Positions 14,167-23,120 of a DNA stretch of 49,633 nucleotides are shown one piece after another. Made by a program: the position numbers and the translations under genes. Each line of letters starts with the position of its first letter. The first letter of the stretch is position 1. The DNA lies in contig DIHJ01000108.1 in NCBI GenBank assembly GCA_002420105.1, positions 9,164-58,796 on the forward strand, written 5' to 3'. The notes under the pieces were generated by a model. That model did not search any database, was not told the origin of the DNA, and worked only from the letters and a program-made list of their open reading frames with translations. The DNA is from Nitrospira sp. UBA5699. GTDB taxonomy: Bacteria > Nitrospirota > Nitrospiria > Nitrospirales > Nitrospiraceae.

Positions 14167-16980
14167 ATGACGCCGTCGAATGCCGACATGCCGCTCGCGC
14201 AGCCCTGGCACAGCCTGCCGGCCGGCGTTCTGGGCGCGGCGCTCCACACGGACCCCGACACCGGTCTCGGCACCGCCGAAGCGGGGGAGCGGCAGGCGCG
14301 CGGGGGATTCAACGAACTGCCCGAAGCGCCGCCGCCCTCCCTGCTCAGACTCTTTCTCTCCCAGTTCACGAGCGTCATCGTCTGGGTGCTGATCGGCGCG
14401 GCGGTCGTCTCCGGCCTGTTGGAGGACTGGCTCGACGCGGCGGCGATCGTGGCGATCGTCTTTCTCAACGGGATGCTCGGGTTCATCCAGGAATTCCGGG
14501 CCGAGCGGTCGCTGGCGGCGCTGCGCAAGATGTCCGTCGCGATGGCCCGCGTCGTCCGTGACGGGGCGGTGCAGTCCATCGCCGCGCGCGAACTGGTTCC
14601 CGGAGATCTGATCCTGCTGGAGGCGGGCGACCGGGTCCCCGCCGACGCGCGCCTCGTCTACACGGCCGGTTTCCAGACGCAGGAAGCGTCGTTGACCGGA
14701 GAATCCACGCCGGTTCAGAAGAGCGGGGAGGTCCTCGCCGGAGCCGACGTGCCGCTGGCGGACCGGATCAACATGGCGTTCATGGGCACCGTTGCGGTCT
14801 CGGGAAAGGCCCGCGGGCTGGTCGTCGCGACGGGACTCCGGACGGAACTGGGCCGGATCGCCGCCATGATTCAGAAGGCGTCGGAAGCGGAACGGGCGGA
14901 AACGCCCTTGCAACGGCGTCTCGAACAGTTCGGCTACACGCTGCTCTGGCTGGCGTTGGGCGTGGTCAGCGTCGTGTTCGGTCTGGGGTACCTGCGCGGC
15001 GAGCCGCTGGTGGCGATGTTCCTGACCTCGGTCAGCCTGGCCGTGGCGGCCGTGCCGGAAGGCCTTCCCGCCGTGGTCACGATCACGTTGGCCCTGGGGG
15101 TCACCCGCATGGTGAAGCGCCATGCCCTGATCCGGAAGCTGCCTGCGGTGGAAACGCTGGGCTCGGCGACCGTGATCTGCACCGACAAGACCGGGACCTT
15201 GACGAAGAACGAGATGACGGTCGTGCAGCTGTTCGCGGGCGAGGCGACGTTCGAGGTCACCGGCGAAGGCTATGAGCCGGTCGGCGAAATCCGAGAGGTC
15301 AATGGCGCGGGGCGAGAGGCCAGAGGCGAGAGGGGAGGAGAAGCCGAATGGAACTCGTCCCGTCTTCAGGCCGAGCGCCCCTTGCCCCTTACCCCTCACA
15401 CCTCGCCTGGCCTGCGTCACCTCCTGACCGCCGCGGTGCTCTGCAACGGGGCGACCTTGAAGCAGGAGAACGGCGTCTGGCAGGTGATCGGCGATCCGAC
15501 CGAAGGGGCGCTGCTCGTGGCGGCCGCCAAAGCGGGAGCGACGAAGCAGGACCTGGAACGGGCCGCGCCGTTCGAGGCCGAAATCCCGTTCGACGCGGAA
15601 CGGAAAATGATGACGGTGATCCGCCGGACTCACGAGGGCCCCGTGGCGTACGTCAAGGGGGCTCCGGACGTGCTGCTCGGCCGTTGCACGCGGCGCCTGA
15701 CGTGGGACGGCGTCGTAGAACCGCTGGACGAGCGGCAGCGGAAGGCGATCCTCGACACCAACGCCTCCTTCGCCCATGGCGCGCTCCGCGTGCTGGCGGT
15801 GGCCGACCGCCGCCTCGGCGACGGTCGTACGGGCCGAACATCGGACGAGGTGGAACGGGATCTGGTGTTTCTGGGCCTGTTCGCGATGAAGGATCCTCTC
15901 CGGCCGGAAGCCGTCGAGGCCGTCCGTCTTTGCCGGGAGGCCGGCATCAAAACCGTCATGATCACGGGCGACCATAAGGAAACCGCGGTCGCGATCGCGC
16001 GGGAACTGGGCCTTTCCGACGGCGACGGCGCGGCCTTCTCCGGGGCCGAGATCAACAATCTCACGGATGAACAGCTGGCGCAGTTCGTCGGGCGGGTCAC
16101 GGTCTATGCCCGCGTGTCGGCGGAGCACAAGCTGCGCATCGTGCAGGCCTGGAAACGCAATGGCGCGATCGTTGCGATGACGGGGGACGGCGTGAACGAC
16201 GCGCCGGCGATCAAGGAGGCCGATATCGGCGTGGCGATGGGTCTCGCCGGCACCGACGTGACGAAGGAAGCCTCCGACATGGTCGTCACCGACGATAACT
16301 TCGCGTCGATCGCGGCGGCGGTGGAGGAGGGACGGGGCGTCTTCGACAACATCCGGAAGACCGTCCACTTTCTGCTGTCGTGCAACGTGAGCGAAGTGCT
16401 GGTGATGCTGTTCGCCGCGCTGCTGGGCCTGCCGCTCCCGCTGCTGCCGATCCAGATCCTCTGGATGAATCTCGTCACGGACGGCATTCCGGCCCTGGCG
16501 CTGGCGGTCGATCCCAAGGCGCCGGATCTCATGAAGCGGCCGCCCCGCTCGCCCTCCGCGCGCCTACTGGACGGCGGACGCCTGCTGGCGATCGGCGGCG
16601 AAGGGTTGATGCTGGGGGGGATTGCGCTGGCGGCCTTCTGCTACAGCCTGTATGTTCTGCGTCAGGAGGTGGAGCAGGCAAGGACGGTGGCATTCACCGT
16701 CATGGTGGTCGCGCAGCTGATCCATGCATTCAACTGCCGGAACGAACGGCTGTCGCTCTTCCAACTGGGCATCGCAACGAACCCCGCCCTCCTGTGGGCC
16801 GTGCTCCTGTCGTTCGTCGTGCAACTGGCCGTGCTCACGGTCCCGGCCGTCGCGCCGGTCTTCAAGGTTGCCCCGCTGCCGCTCGACGATTGGCTCCTGA
16901 TGGGCGCGGCGGGACTGCTGCCGTTCGTGATCATGGAGACGGTCAAGATCGCGCGCCGGGGCCGACCGCGGGCGAACTGA
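14167..16980 (+). CDS. P2A-type cation-transporting ATPase (Ca2+-ATPase-like) with an internal repeat-derived insertion
   Basis: 937 residues. Domains: N-terminal cation-ATPase domain, TM1-2, actuator (LTGES), TM3-4 with AVPEGLPAVVT, phosphorylation motif DKTGTLTKN (Asp340), nucleotide domain, hinge TGDGVNDAPA and six C-terminal helices. Residues matching SERCA Ca2+ site II are kept: Glu in PEGL, Asn and Asp in MNLVTDG; the TM5 Asn and Glu (CNVSEV) are also present. The TM8 site I Glu appears to be Gln. It pumps Ca2+ or a similar ion out of the cytoplasm. Residues about 379-415 are an Arg/Gly/Glu- then Pro-rich stretch with no counterpart in family members I know; its DNA is an inverted purine/pyrimidine repeat. 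Confidence 0.92.
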   Translation: MTPSNADMPLAQPWHSLPAGVLGAALHTDPDTGLGTAEAGERQARGGFNELPEAPPPSLLRLFLSQFTSVIVWVLIGAAVVSGLLEDWLDAAAIVAIVFLNGMLGFIQEFRAERSLAALRKMSVAMARVVRDGAVQSIAARELVPGDLILLEAGDRVPADARLVYTAGFQTQEASLTGESTPVQKSGEVLAGADVPLADRINMAFMGTVAVSGKARGLVVATGLRTELGRIAAMIQKASEAERAETPLQRRLEQFGYTLLWLALGVVSVVFGLGYLRGEPLVAMFLTSVSLAVAAVPEGLPAVVTITLALGVTRMVKRHALIRKLPAVETLGSATVICTDKTGTLTKNEMTVVQLFAGEATFEVTGEGYEPVGEIREVNGAGREARGERGGEAEWNSSRLQAERPLPLTPHTSPGLRHLLTAAVLCNGATLKQENGVWQVIGDPTEGALLVAAAKAGATKQDLERAAPFEAEIPFDAERKMMTVIRRTHEGPVAYVKGAPDVLLGRCTRRLTWDGVVEPLDERQRKAILDTNASFAHGALRVLAVADRRLGDGRTGRTSDEVERDLVFLGLFAMKDPLRPEAVEAVRLCREAGIKTVMITGDHKETAVAIARELGLSDGDGAAFSGAEINNLTDEQLAQFVGRVTVYARVSAEHKLRIVQAWKRNGAIVAMTGDGVNDAPAIKEADIGVAMGLAGTDVTKEASDMVVTDDNFASIAAAVEEGRGVFDNIRKTVHFLLSCNVSEVLVMLFAALLGLPLPLLPIQILWMNLVTDGIPALALAVDPKAPDLMKRPPRSPSARLLDGGRLLAIGGEGLMLGGIALAAFCYSLYVLRQEVEQARTVAFTVMVVAQLIHAFNCRNERLSLFQLGIATNPALLWAVLLSFVVQLAVLTVPAVAPVFKVAPLPLDDWLLMGAAGLLPFVIMETVKIARRGRPRAN
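15311..15407. repeat. Inverted purine-rich/pyrimidine-rich word repeat inside the P2A ATPase gene
   Basis: The left arm (15311-15338) is built of GGCGAGAGG-like words; the right arm (15377-15407) is its rough complement, built of CCCCTT and ACCCCTCAC words. About 40 bp separates them. The same style occurs in intergenic DNA near 48137-48158, 48270-48353 and 49486-49547. Here it is translated in frame. Confidence 0.7.
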
Positions 16981-17439
16981 ACTGTCCGGGGTTCGAGAGG
17001 CCGTCACAGTTGGGAGGAGCGATGTGGACAATTGTCGGGAGCCGGAGGAGGTATTTGTCCAATGAGCAGAGTGGGCGTTCCTGTTAGGTGTTGAGTCAAT
17101 GAGACTGTCTGTTGATCCTGCCGAAGTTCCGAGCCTCGCTTCCGGCGGACAGCCGGAAGGCCTGCCTTCGGTTCCGTCGGAGATCGTTGGGAACTCGGAT
17201 GCCTGTCGAATCCTTCTGCCGAAGGCGTTGAGGGTGTTCGACTATCGTCACGGCTGCGATCCCCCGCGGTCACTTTCCATCATATCGGCATACAAGGCAT
17301 AGAGGATTAAGGGCCTGGCCGTTCGATTGCCTCGATCGGCCCGGCGTGATCGGGTGGAGCAACCGGTCTCTGTAGTGCGTCTGGAACACCGCCGCGACCG
17401 TCCGGATCGCGGCAGCGCCGGCCGGGGGCCGGCGCTCAC
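16981..17439. other. Non-coding gap of about 460 bp
   Basis: No ORF here has credible codon usage with a ribosome site. A Gly/Cys-poor hairpin-like stretch (GGAAGGCCTGCCTTCGG, near 17156-17172) lies in the middle, and a strong hairpin ends the gap (17414-17436). A promoter for the AsmA-like gene should lie here, but I cannot place it. Confidence 0.5.
17414..17436. other. Perfect 10-bp hairpin directly upstream of the AsmA-like gene
   Basis: AGCGCCGGCC, a GGG loop, then GGCCGGCGCT. It ends 3 bp before the first possible ATG (17440), where it would hinder ribosome access if that start is used. A T-tract is absent. Start codons at 17464 or 17488 would place it in the leader. Confidence 0.6.
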
Positions 17440-20400
17440 ATGAGAACTGTTGTCGCGTGCCCCATGAAACCAACGTTACGTCAGACCATGTTGATTCCCC
17501 GCTGGTTCATCCTCGGCTGCGCGCTCATCGCGCTGCTGTTCCTCTCGGCCTCTGTCCTCAATCATCAGGCGGTGCGGGGCGCCCTCCTGCAACGGCTGAA
17601 AAGCGCGACCGGCGTCGAGGTCGCGGCCGTCCGGATTCACTTGGTTCCGAGGCTCGCGGTCGAATTCTGGGACATGGTCGCGCGGGATGCGCGCCATCCC
17701 GGTACGGTCGTTCGTGTCGGTCATGGTTCGGTCACGCTGCGGGCGCTCCCCCTGTTGAAAAAGCAACTGGCCGTCGTAAAGGTCGTCGCGATCGATCCGC
17801 AGGTCGTCATCCGCCGGGACCTGGAAGGGCGGTGGCAGGTTCCCCTGGCCGGCGGAACGCAACCGGCCGGACGCGATGACGAGGGAGGCGTCCGGTTCCG
17901 GTGGTTGCTCCCGGACGTGGAGATCAGGGGAGGCGAGATCCTCATCATCGACGAGCAGGCGAGCGAGACGCCGCGCGAAGCGAGAGTCCGGAACGTGAAC
18001 GCGATCCTGGACAGCGATCTCTTGCGGACCGCGGCCGATCTGACGCTGACGGGGGAGTTCGACCAGCCCGGAGGATCGTCCGGCCTGACCATCGACGGGG
18101 CACTGGCCCTGGCGGCGCTCTCGCCGGCGTCCACGGCCGCGCCGCCCCCGGTGCGGTTCGAGGGCTCCGTCACGCTGGAACAATTCGATCCGGCCCCCTG
18201 GATCGATGCGGCTGAGGCGGGTCGTCCTGACGAGGCAGGACCCTGGCGGACGGATGTGCGCGTTCAGGTGCTGGTCACGCCGGGAGTCGCGGGCTATGAC
18301 GCGGTTCTTTCGCAGGTTGAGGGGCGTCTCGCATGGCTTGCGGTCCGCGGTCAGGGCCGGATTCAGGGGATCGGCACGGAACAACCGGTCTATTCGGCGA
18401 CGCTTTCGAGTTCGCCCGTCGGTCTCGGCGTCGCTCTGCAGCGGGTCCCGGCTGCATGGATTCCTCCGGCCGTCCGCTCCGCGGTCGTCGAGCATCAAGT
18501 CTCGGGCACGCTCGAACTGCTGTCGGCGACGCTCGGCGGCCGGCTGGATCGGCCGGAACGGTCGGACTGGCGCGGAGTCGTCAAGCTGTCGACGGGGAGC
18601 GGGCGGTTCGGCGCGGCCGGGACGCCGGTTCAGAATCTCTCCGGGACCGTCTTTTTCGATGAGGCGCACGTGGAGGCGATGGACGTGTCCGGCCACGTCG
18701 GAGGGTTGCGGGTCTCGAACGGAAAGTTGGCGCTCTCCCATCTGCGGGTGGCCCCGGCCGTGGATCTGCAACTGACCGGTACCGGGACGACGGGAGAACT
18801 CCTGCGTCTGCTCCACGGCATCGGCGGCGCCGCGGCGGGCGAGACGGCCTTGCATGCGATCACGGATCCGAAGGGGGACGTGCAGGTGTCGATCCACCTC
18901 GCCGGTCCAATCGGGGTCGATCCGCGGGTGGAATTCGTCGATGCCGAGATCACCGGACACGATCTCGGCGCGCGCGTGCCCGAATGGAACCTCTCGGCCG
19001 AACATCTCGACGGGACCGTCGTCGTCACGCCCCGCTTCGTTGAACTCAAGCACGTTCGTGGGAACGTGGGGCCGATTCATTTCGACGCGCAGGGCGCCCT
19101 GGAGACGGGACCGAGGCCTCGATTCGAGGACGTCACCGTGGAACTCTCAGCGGACGGTGCCCGGCTGTTGACGTTCCTGAGGGCGATCGTCTCCGGCGCG
19201 ACCGACGCGCGGCTGGAAGGGCCGGCCGGCGCCACCCTCCTGCTGTCCGGCCCTGTGCGCGCCCCCGCCTGGAAAGGCAGGATCGATCTGACGGAAACCG
19301 AGATTGCGGTGCCGCCGGTGATCAGCAAACATCGCGGCGTCGCGTCCTCGCTCGAATTCGAAGGGAGGATAGGCAAAGACAATCGGCTCACGGCCCGCCG
19401 CGTCGCGCTGGTGCTGCCGTCGGCCCGCGTCGAGGGGCGGGCCGACATCCGTTGGCGGGATCCGCTCGAGGTGTCGTTCCGCGTGGAGGCCGGCCCGATT
19501 CCCCTTGCCAGCCTGACCGATGGCTTCACGCTGCCGGCGGGATTGGAAGGCGTGATCGAGGCCTCGATCACCGTCGAAGGGCGGGGGTCGGATTGGTCGT
19601 CCTGGACGCCTTCGGGATGGATCGATGTCCGGAGAGGCAAGCTGGCGGTGGACGGTCTCCGGGACGGATTGCGCGCGATCTCCCTCAAGCTGCACGTGGC
19701 GGGACGGGACGCCATGATCCAACGTCTGGCCTTCAAGGTCGGAGACAGCGATGTCAGGGTGCGGGGCGTCGTCAAGGATTGGGCGGGGCATCCCGCGCCG
19801 ACGTTGACGCTGGAATCGTCACGGCTCGATCTCACGAGACTGATTCCCGTCGACCAAGGCGCCGACGATGATGCGCTCGAGCGGATCCGGCAATGGGCGC
19901 GATCCGGTCGTGGCGAGGTGACCGCGCTCGTCAAACAGGCGCAGTACCACCGGCTCCGGTTCGGAACCCTGTCCGGCCACATGCGTGCCGGACAGGGTAC
20001 GATCACGCTCGATCACGTGACCGGAGAGACGCCGGAGGGCAGAGTCTCCGGCCGGGTCGTCGCCTCATTCGCGCCCGAAGGGCCGGTCGGGATCGAGGGC
20101 GAGATGACGCTCGACGGAATGCCGGTGCACCAGATCATCTCGGTCATCGATCCGGAGGCGGAACCGTTGCACGGTCTGCTGTCGCTCAGCGGAAAGGTGC
20201 AGGGGGTGATCCGGGCATCGACTCCCTTTCTCGGCACGTTGAACAGCCCCGACTCCTTGAAACTGCGTTTCGAGAAGGGAGCCATCCTACACGGCAGGGT
20301 GCTGCCGAAGGTGCTGAAGATTCTCAACCTGCCCGCCCTGCTGAAAGAGAGGGTGGATCTGGATCACGACGGCATCCCGTTCGATGCGATCTCCGCCACG

Positions 20401-20772
20401 GTGGCGGTCGAAAACGGGGTCCTCTCCTCCCGGGACATCGTCTTCGACAGCCCCCTGATGAAGGTCAGCGGGGCGGGCCGGCTCGACATGGTGACGGACG
20501 ACCTCGATGTGGCTCTGGCGGTCAGCCCGCTCGGCGCCTATTCCGATCTGATCGGCAAGATTCCGTTGTTCGGCACGTTGCTCGCGGGCAACCGCCCCGG
20601 CCTGTCGACCGCGCTGTTCGAGGTGAAGGGGAAATGGACCGATCCGGACGTCCGGTATCTTCCGATCGAGTCCTTCGCCAAGGGATTGACGGGTTATCCC
20701 CGCCTGGCCATCGACGTGCTGACGAACGTGATCACGCTTCCCGGCAAGCTGCTCGCGCCGGCAACGCCGTGA
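17440..20772 (+). CDS. AsmA-family protein (large inner-membrane-anchored, periplasmic)
   Basis: 1110 residues. One N-terminal membrane helix (about 23-44, WFILGCALIALLFLSASVL) is followed by a very long beta-rich periplasmic part, starting with the AsmA-type stretch LLQRLKSATGVEVAAVRIHLVPRL. The C-terminal AsmA-like domain has HGRVLPKVLKILNLPALLK, VENGVLSSRDIVFDSPLMKVSGAGRLDM and LIGKIPLFGTLLAG. Proteins of the AsmA/YhdP/TamB clan are bridge-like and implicated in phospholipid transport to, or homeostasis of, the outer membrane. The start is uncertain (17440, 17464 or 17488); no ribosome site is obvious for any. It is followed by OmpA-like and other envelope genes but separated from them by 430 bp. 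Confidence 0.85.
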   Translation: MRTVVACPMKPTLRQTMLIPRWFILGCALIALLFLSASVLNHQAVRGALLQRLKSATGVEVAAVRIHLVPRLAVEFWDMVARDARHPGTVVRVGHGSVTLRALPLLKKQLAVVKVVAIDPQVVIRRDLEGRWQVPLAGGTQPAGRDDEGGVRFRWLLPDVEIRGGEILIIDEQASETPREARVRNVNAILDSDLLRTAADLTLTGEFDQPGGSSGLTIDGALALAALSPASTAAPPPVRFEGSVTLEQFDPAPWIDAAEAGRPDEAGPWRTDVRVQVLVTPGVAGYDAVLSQVEGRLAWLAVRGQGRIQGIGTEQPVYSATLSSSPVGLGVALQRVPAAWIPPAVRSAVVEHQVSGTLELLSATLGGRLDRPERSDWRGVVKLSTGSGRFGAAGTPVQNLSGTVFFDEAHVEAMDVSGHVGGLRVSNGKLALSHLRVAPAVDLQLTGTGTTGELLRLLHGIGGAAAGETALHAITDPKGDVQVSIHLAGPIGVDPRVEFVDAEITGHDLGARVPEWNLSAEHLDGTVVVTPRFVELKHVRGNVGPIHFDAQGALETGPRPRFEDVTVELSADGARLLTFLRAIVSGATDARLEGPAGATLLLSGPVRAPAWKGRIDLTETEIAVPPVISKHRGVASSLEFEGRIGKDNRLTARRVALVLPSARVEGRADIRWRDPLEVSFRVEAGPIPLASLTDGFTLPAGLEGVIEASITVEGRGSDWSSWTPSGWIDVRRGKLAVDGLRDGLRAISLKLHVAGRDAMIQRLAFKVGDSDVRVRGVVKDWAGHPAPTLTLESSRLDLTRLIPVDQGADDDALERIRQWARSGRGEVTALVKQAQYHRLRFGTLSGHMRAGQGTITLDHVTGETPEGRVSGRVVASFAPEGPVGIEGEMTLDGMPVHQIISVIDPEAEPLHGLLSLSGKVQGVIRASTPFLGTLNSPDSLKLRFEKGAILHGRVLPKVLKILNLPALLKERVDLDHDGIPFDAISATVAVENGVLSSRDIVFDSPLMKVSGAGRLDMVTDDLDVALAVSPLGAYSDLIGKIPLFGTLLAGNRPGLSTALFEVKGKWTDPDVRYLPIESFAKGLTGYPRLAIDVLTNVITLPGKLLAPATP

Positions 20773-21203
20773 GATGCTCTTGCACAAAGAATGCGACACC
20801 GTTCTGTTGGTCGTCGATTTCCGAAGCCTGTCATCAGGCCGGGCGTGAAGGCGCGGGGATGACCCATCGTGATGGAACGTCTCGCCCTGTCGCAAGGTTT
20901 TGCGGCGTGCTAGCGTGCCGATACAGAGGGGATTGAAGCGCATCCGGCGGCGATCACGACTGTGCGCTTGTTTAAGCGGGTCCGGTGCCCGATCATCGGT
21001 TCATGAGGCACCGGATTGCAACTCGACGTGAGAACCCTCGCGCGCGGCGGCTCCTGTGGCGCAGAGGGAATCCGGTCGGCCCTGCGGCGGCGTATCAGGA
21101 CACGACGGCGACGGGCTCGGCATTTTGCGAGCCAGTCGCAGCGGTTCCCGATAGTCGGGATACCGGTCTGCGAGCCCTACCAACAAATTGAAAGGAGACG
21201 ATG
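20773..21203. other. Non-coding gap of about 430 bp with leader hairpin
   Basis: No convincing ORF is present. The only structure I can support is the 21137-21172 hairpin close to the next gene. The first part shows no repeat or promoter that I can defend. Confidence 0.5.
21137..21172 (+). promoter_or_regulatory. 15-bp stem-loop in the leader of the OmpA-like lipoprotein gene
   Basis: Three nested stems: CGCAG/CTGCG (21137-21141 with 21168-21172), CGGT/ACCG (21142-21145 with 21162-21165) and TCCCGA/TCGGGA (21146-21151 with 21155-21160), with one 1-nt and one 2-nt bulge. It ends 18 nt before the ribosome site at 21191. It could be a terminator of an upstream transcript or an mRNA-stabilising leader. 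A related TCCCGA/TCGGGA core recurs in the terminator at 40424-40458. Confidence 0.5.
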
Positions 21204-22694
21204 ATGCGACAGCGTACAATGGCAAGCGCAGTGTTCATCTCATTCCTCGTCACCGGCTGCGTGAGTAGCGGAACCCATGAGCAGACGCTGGAGGAACTGG
21301 CGGCCGCGAAGAAATCGGCGGCGGTGGCTCTGGAGGCTGAAAAGAAACAGGCGGCGGCCCGCATTGCGGCGCTGGAAGCCGACAAGGCCAAGCTGGCGGA
21401 GGAATTGGCGGCCGAACAGGCGGCCCGCAGCCGAACCGGCCAGGCGCTCGTCGCCTCCAACGAAAATCTCGATCGGGCCTTGGCGGGGCAACGCCAACGG
21501 GAGGAAGAAGCGAAGACGTTGCAAGAAGAGGCCCGGCAGGCGCAGATCACGTCCGGAGAACTGCGGCGGGAGCGGGATCTGCTCCGGGTGAAGTCCGACG
21601 ACCTCGAACGGAAGCTCCAAACCGCGCAGCAGGAGCAGGCTGCGGCGGCGAAAGCGGTCACGGAGGCCAACCAGCAGATCGCCGCCTCGGAGAAAGAGAA
21701 GGAACAGGCGGCGGCGGCGTTGCGGGAGGCCGAGAACAACGTTCGGGATTTGACGACGAAACTGAACGCGGAACAGGGCAAAGTGGCCGCGCTTCAGCAG
21801 GACAAGCAGAAACTCCTCGGCGGCACGACGACGGCTCAGGACGAGATCGCCCGGCTTCAAAAGCGGGCCGGTGAACTGGAAACCGACGCAGCCCGCGTGA
21901 AGGATTTGGAGAAACGGCTGTCCGAGCGCGATCAGCAGATCGGGACGTTGCGCCAGGAGGCGACGGATCGCAACGTCATCGCCGCCAAAGCCGCCTTGCT
22001 GACGGAGGAACTGGAGAAGAGCAAGCAACGGGTGACGGCGCTGACGACCGAACTGGCGGCCCTCGGCGAGGAAGCGGCCGCGGTAAAGCGGGAGCGGGAC
22101 CGGTTGCAGGCGGGCCTGGAGGAGGAACGGGCGCGACTGAAAGCCGGAGAGGCGGAAAAGGCCAGGCTCGAGCAGGAGCGGGCGGAGAAGGAAGCGGAGA
22201 TCGCCCGTTTGACCCGCACCCATGAAGATCTCACCAGTTCGCTCAAGGCGGAAATCGAGAAGGGCGACATCAAGATCCGGCAGGTGCGCGACCGGCTGAC
22301 GATCAACATGGTGGACCGGGTGCTGTTCGATTCCGGGCAGGCCCAGGTCAAGCCCGCCGGGCTCAAGGTGCTGAAGCAGGTCAGCGACATTCTCAAGAAG
22401 GTGACGGATAAGCAGATACGCATCGAGGGCCATACGGATAATGTGCCGATCGGCGTCAAGCTGAAGGACAAGTTTGCGACGAACTGGGAGCTCTCGACGG
22501 CGCGCGCGACCAGCGTCGTTCGCTACCTGATCGAGGAAGGCGGCGTGGACCGCGCGATGCTCGCCGCCGGCGGATATGCCGACACGAGAGCGGTGGAATC
22601 CAACGAAACCGAGGCGGGCCGGGCCGCCAACCGGCGGATCGAAATCGTGCTCTATCCCAAGGACCTGACGGAGCTGGCCGGGAAAATCAAATGA
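21204..22694 (+). CDS. OmpA-family lipoprotein with long coiled coil
   Basis: 496 residues from ATG 21204, 6 nt after AAAGGAG (the adjacent ATG 21201 is only 3 nt away). A lipobox LVTGC sits at about residue 18, then about 330 residues of Ala/Glu/Lys/Arg/Gln-rich coiled coil. The C-terminal OmpA domain shows VDRVLFDSGQAQVK, IEGHTDNVPIG, NWELSTARATSVVRYL and RRIEIVLYP, including the Asp/Arg residues that bind peptidoglycan. It should span the periplasm from a lipid anchor to the wall, acting as a structural tether or periplasmic ruler. A comparable layout occurs in motility and envelope spacing proteins, but no motor genes are nearby. Confidence 0.9.
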   Translation: MRQRTMASAVFISFLVTGCVSSGTHEQTLEELAAAKKSAAVALEAEKKQAAARIAALEADKAKLAEELAAEQAARSRTGQALVASNENLDRALAGQRQREEEAKTLQEEARQAQITSGELRRERDLLRVKSDDLERKLQTAQQEQAAAAKAVTEANQQIAASEKEKEQAAAALREAENNVRDLTTKLNAEQGKVAALQQDKQKLLGGTTTAQDEIARLQKRAGELETDAARVKDLEKRLSERDQQIGTLRQEATDRNVIAAKAALLTEELEKSKQRVTALTTELAALGEEAAAVKRERDRLQAGLEEERARLKAGEAEKARLEQERAEKEAEIARLTRTHEDLTSSLKAEIEKGDIKIRQVRDRLTINMVDRVLFDSGQAQVKPAGLKVLKQVSDILKKVTDKQIRIEGHTDNVPIGVKLKDKFATNWELSTARATSVVRYLIEEGGVDRAMLAAGGYADTRAVESNETEAGRAANRRIEIVLYPKDLTELAGKIK

Positions 22695-23120
22695 GGGTAT
22701 GCCGGAAGGACTGAAGCGGTGCGGGTTGGCCGGGATCGTCGCAGGTTCGTTGGCGGCGGCAGCGGGGATCGCGTTGATCGAACGCTGCCGGACGGAGACG
22801 CGCGCGATGACTGTTCCAAGGCCGAAACAGTCACGCGCGGCGGCTTCCCGTTACAGGCCCGTATCAAACAGTCGGTGCGAAAGGTCCATGCGCATGAACG
22901 CGCGCCGGACGACCAGCCCGATCGATAGGGATGTTGCCCCGCGAATTATTCCTGAGATTGTATCGGAATAACGGGTTGTTGCTTGCGAGCGGCGTGGTTC
23001 CGGGCCTGCTGCTGCAGCCAAGTCCGCTCGCCCTCGTCGCGATTTCCCTTCCGGGAGACACGATGCCCGGGTCGCGGCAGACAATCGAGGAAGTGCAATC
23101 TTCGCCACGATGAGGTCCTA
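22695..23120. other. Gap of about 425 bp, mostly without supported genes
   Basis: Apart from the doubtful ORF at 22699 nothing reads as coding. A hairpin TTATTCC/GGAATAA (22946-22952 with 22965-22971) stands out in a small AT-richer patch and may mark a terminator or promoter region for the next gene. Confidence 0.4.
22699..22971 (+). CDS. Doubtful small ORF with one hydrophobic segment
   Basis: 90 codons, starting 4 bp after the OmpA-like stop. The N-terminus could form one membrane helix (GLAGIVAGSLAAAAGIALI); the remainder is Arg-rich and looks like random translation of GC-rich DNA. A weak GAGGGT precedes the ATG and overlaps the previous stop codon. No family is recognised. Position and the hydrophobic start are the only reasons to keep it. 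Confidence 0.22.
   Translation: MPEGLKRCGLAGIVAGSLAAAAGIALIERCRTETRAMTVPRPKQSRAAASRYRPVSNSRCERSMRMNARRTTSPIDRDVAPRIIPEIVSE

Noticed and set aside
13048..16368. 1106-codon open frame on the minus strand
   Set aside because: It is antisense to the antiporter and the P2A ATPase, both of which have full family motifs. Composition (His/Arg/Asp/Gln-rich) is that of a shadow frame in GC-rich DNA.
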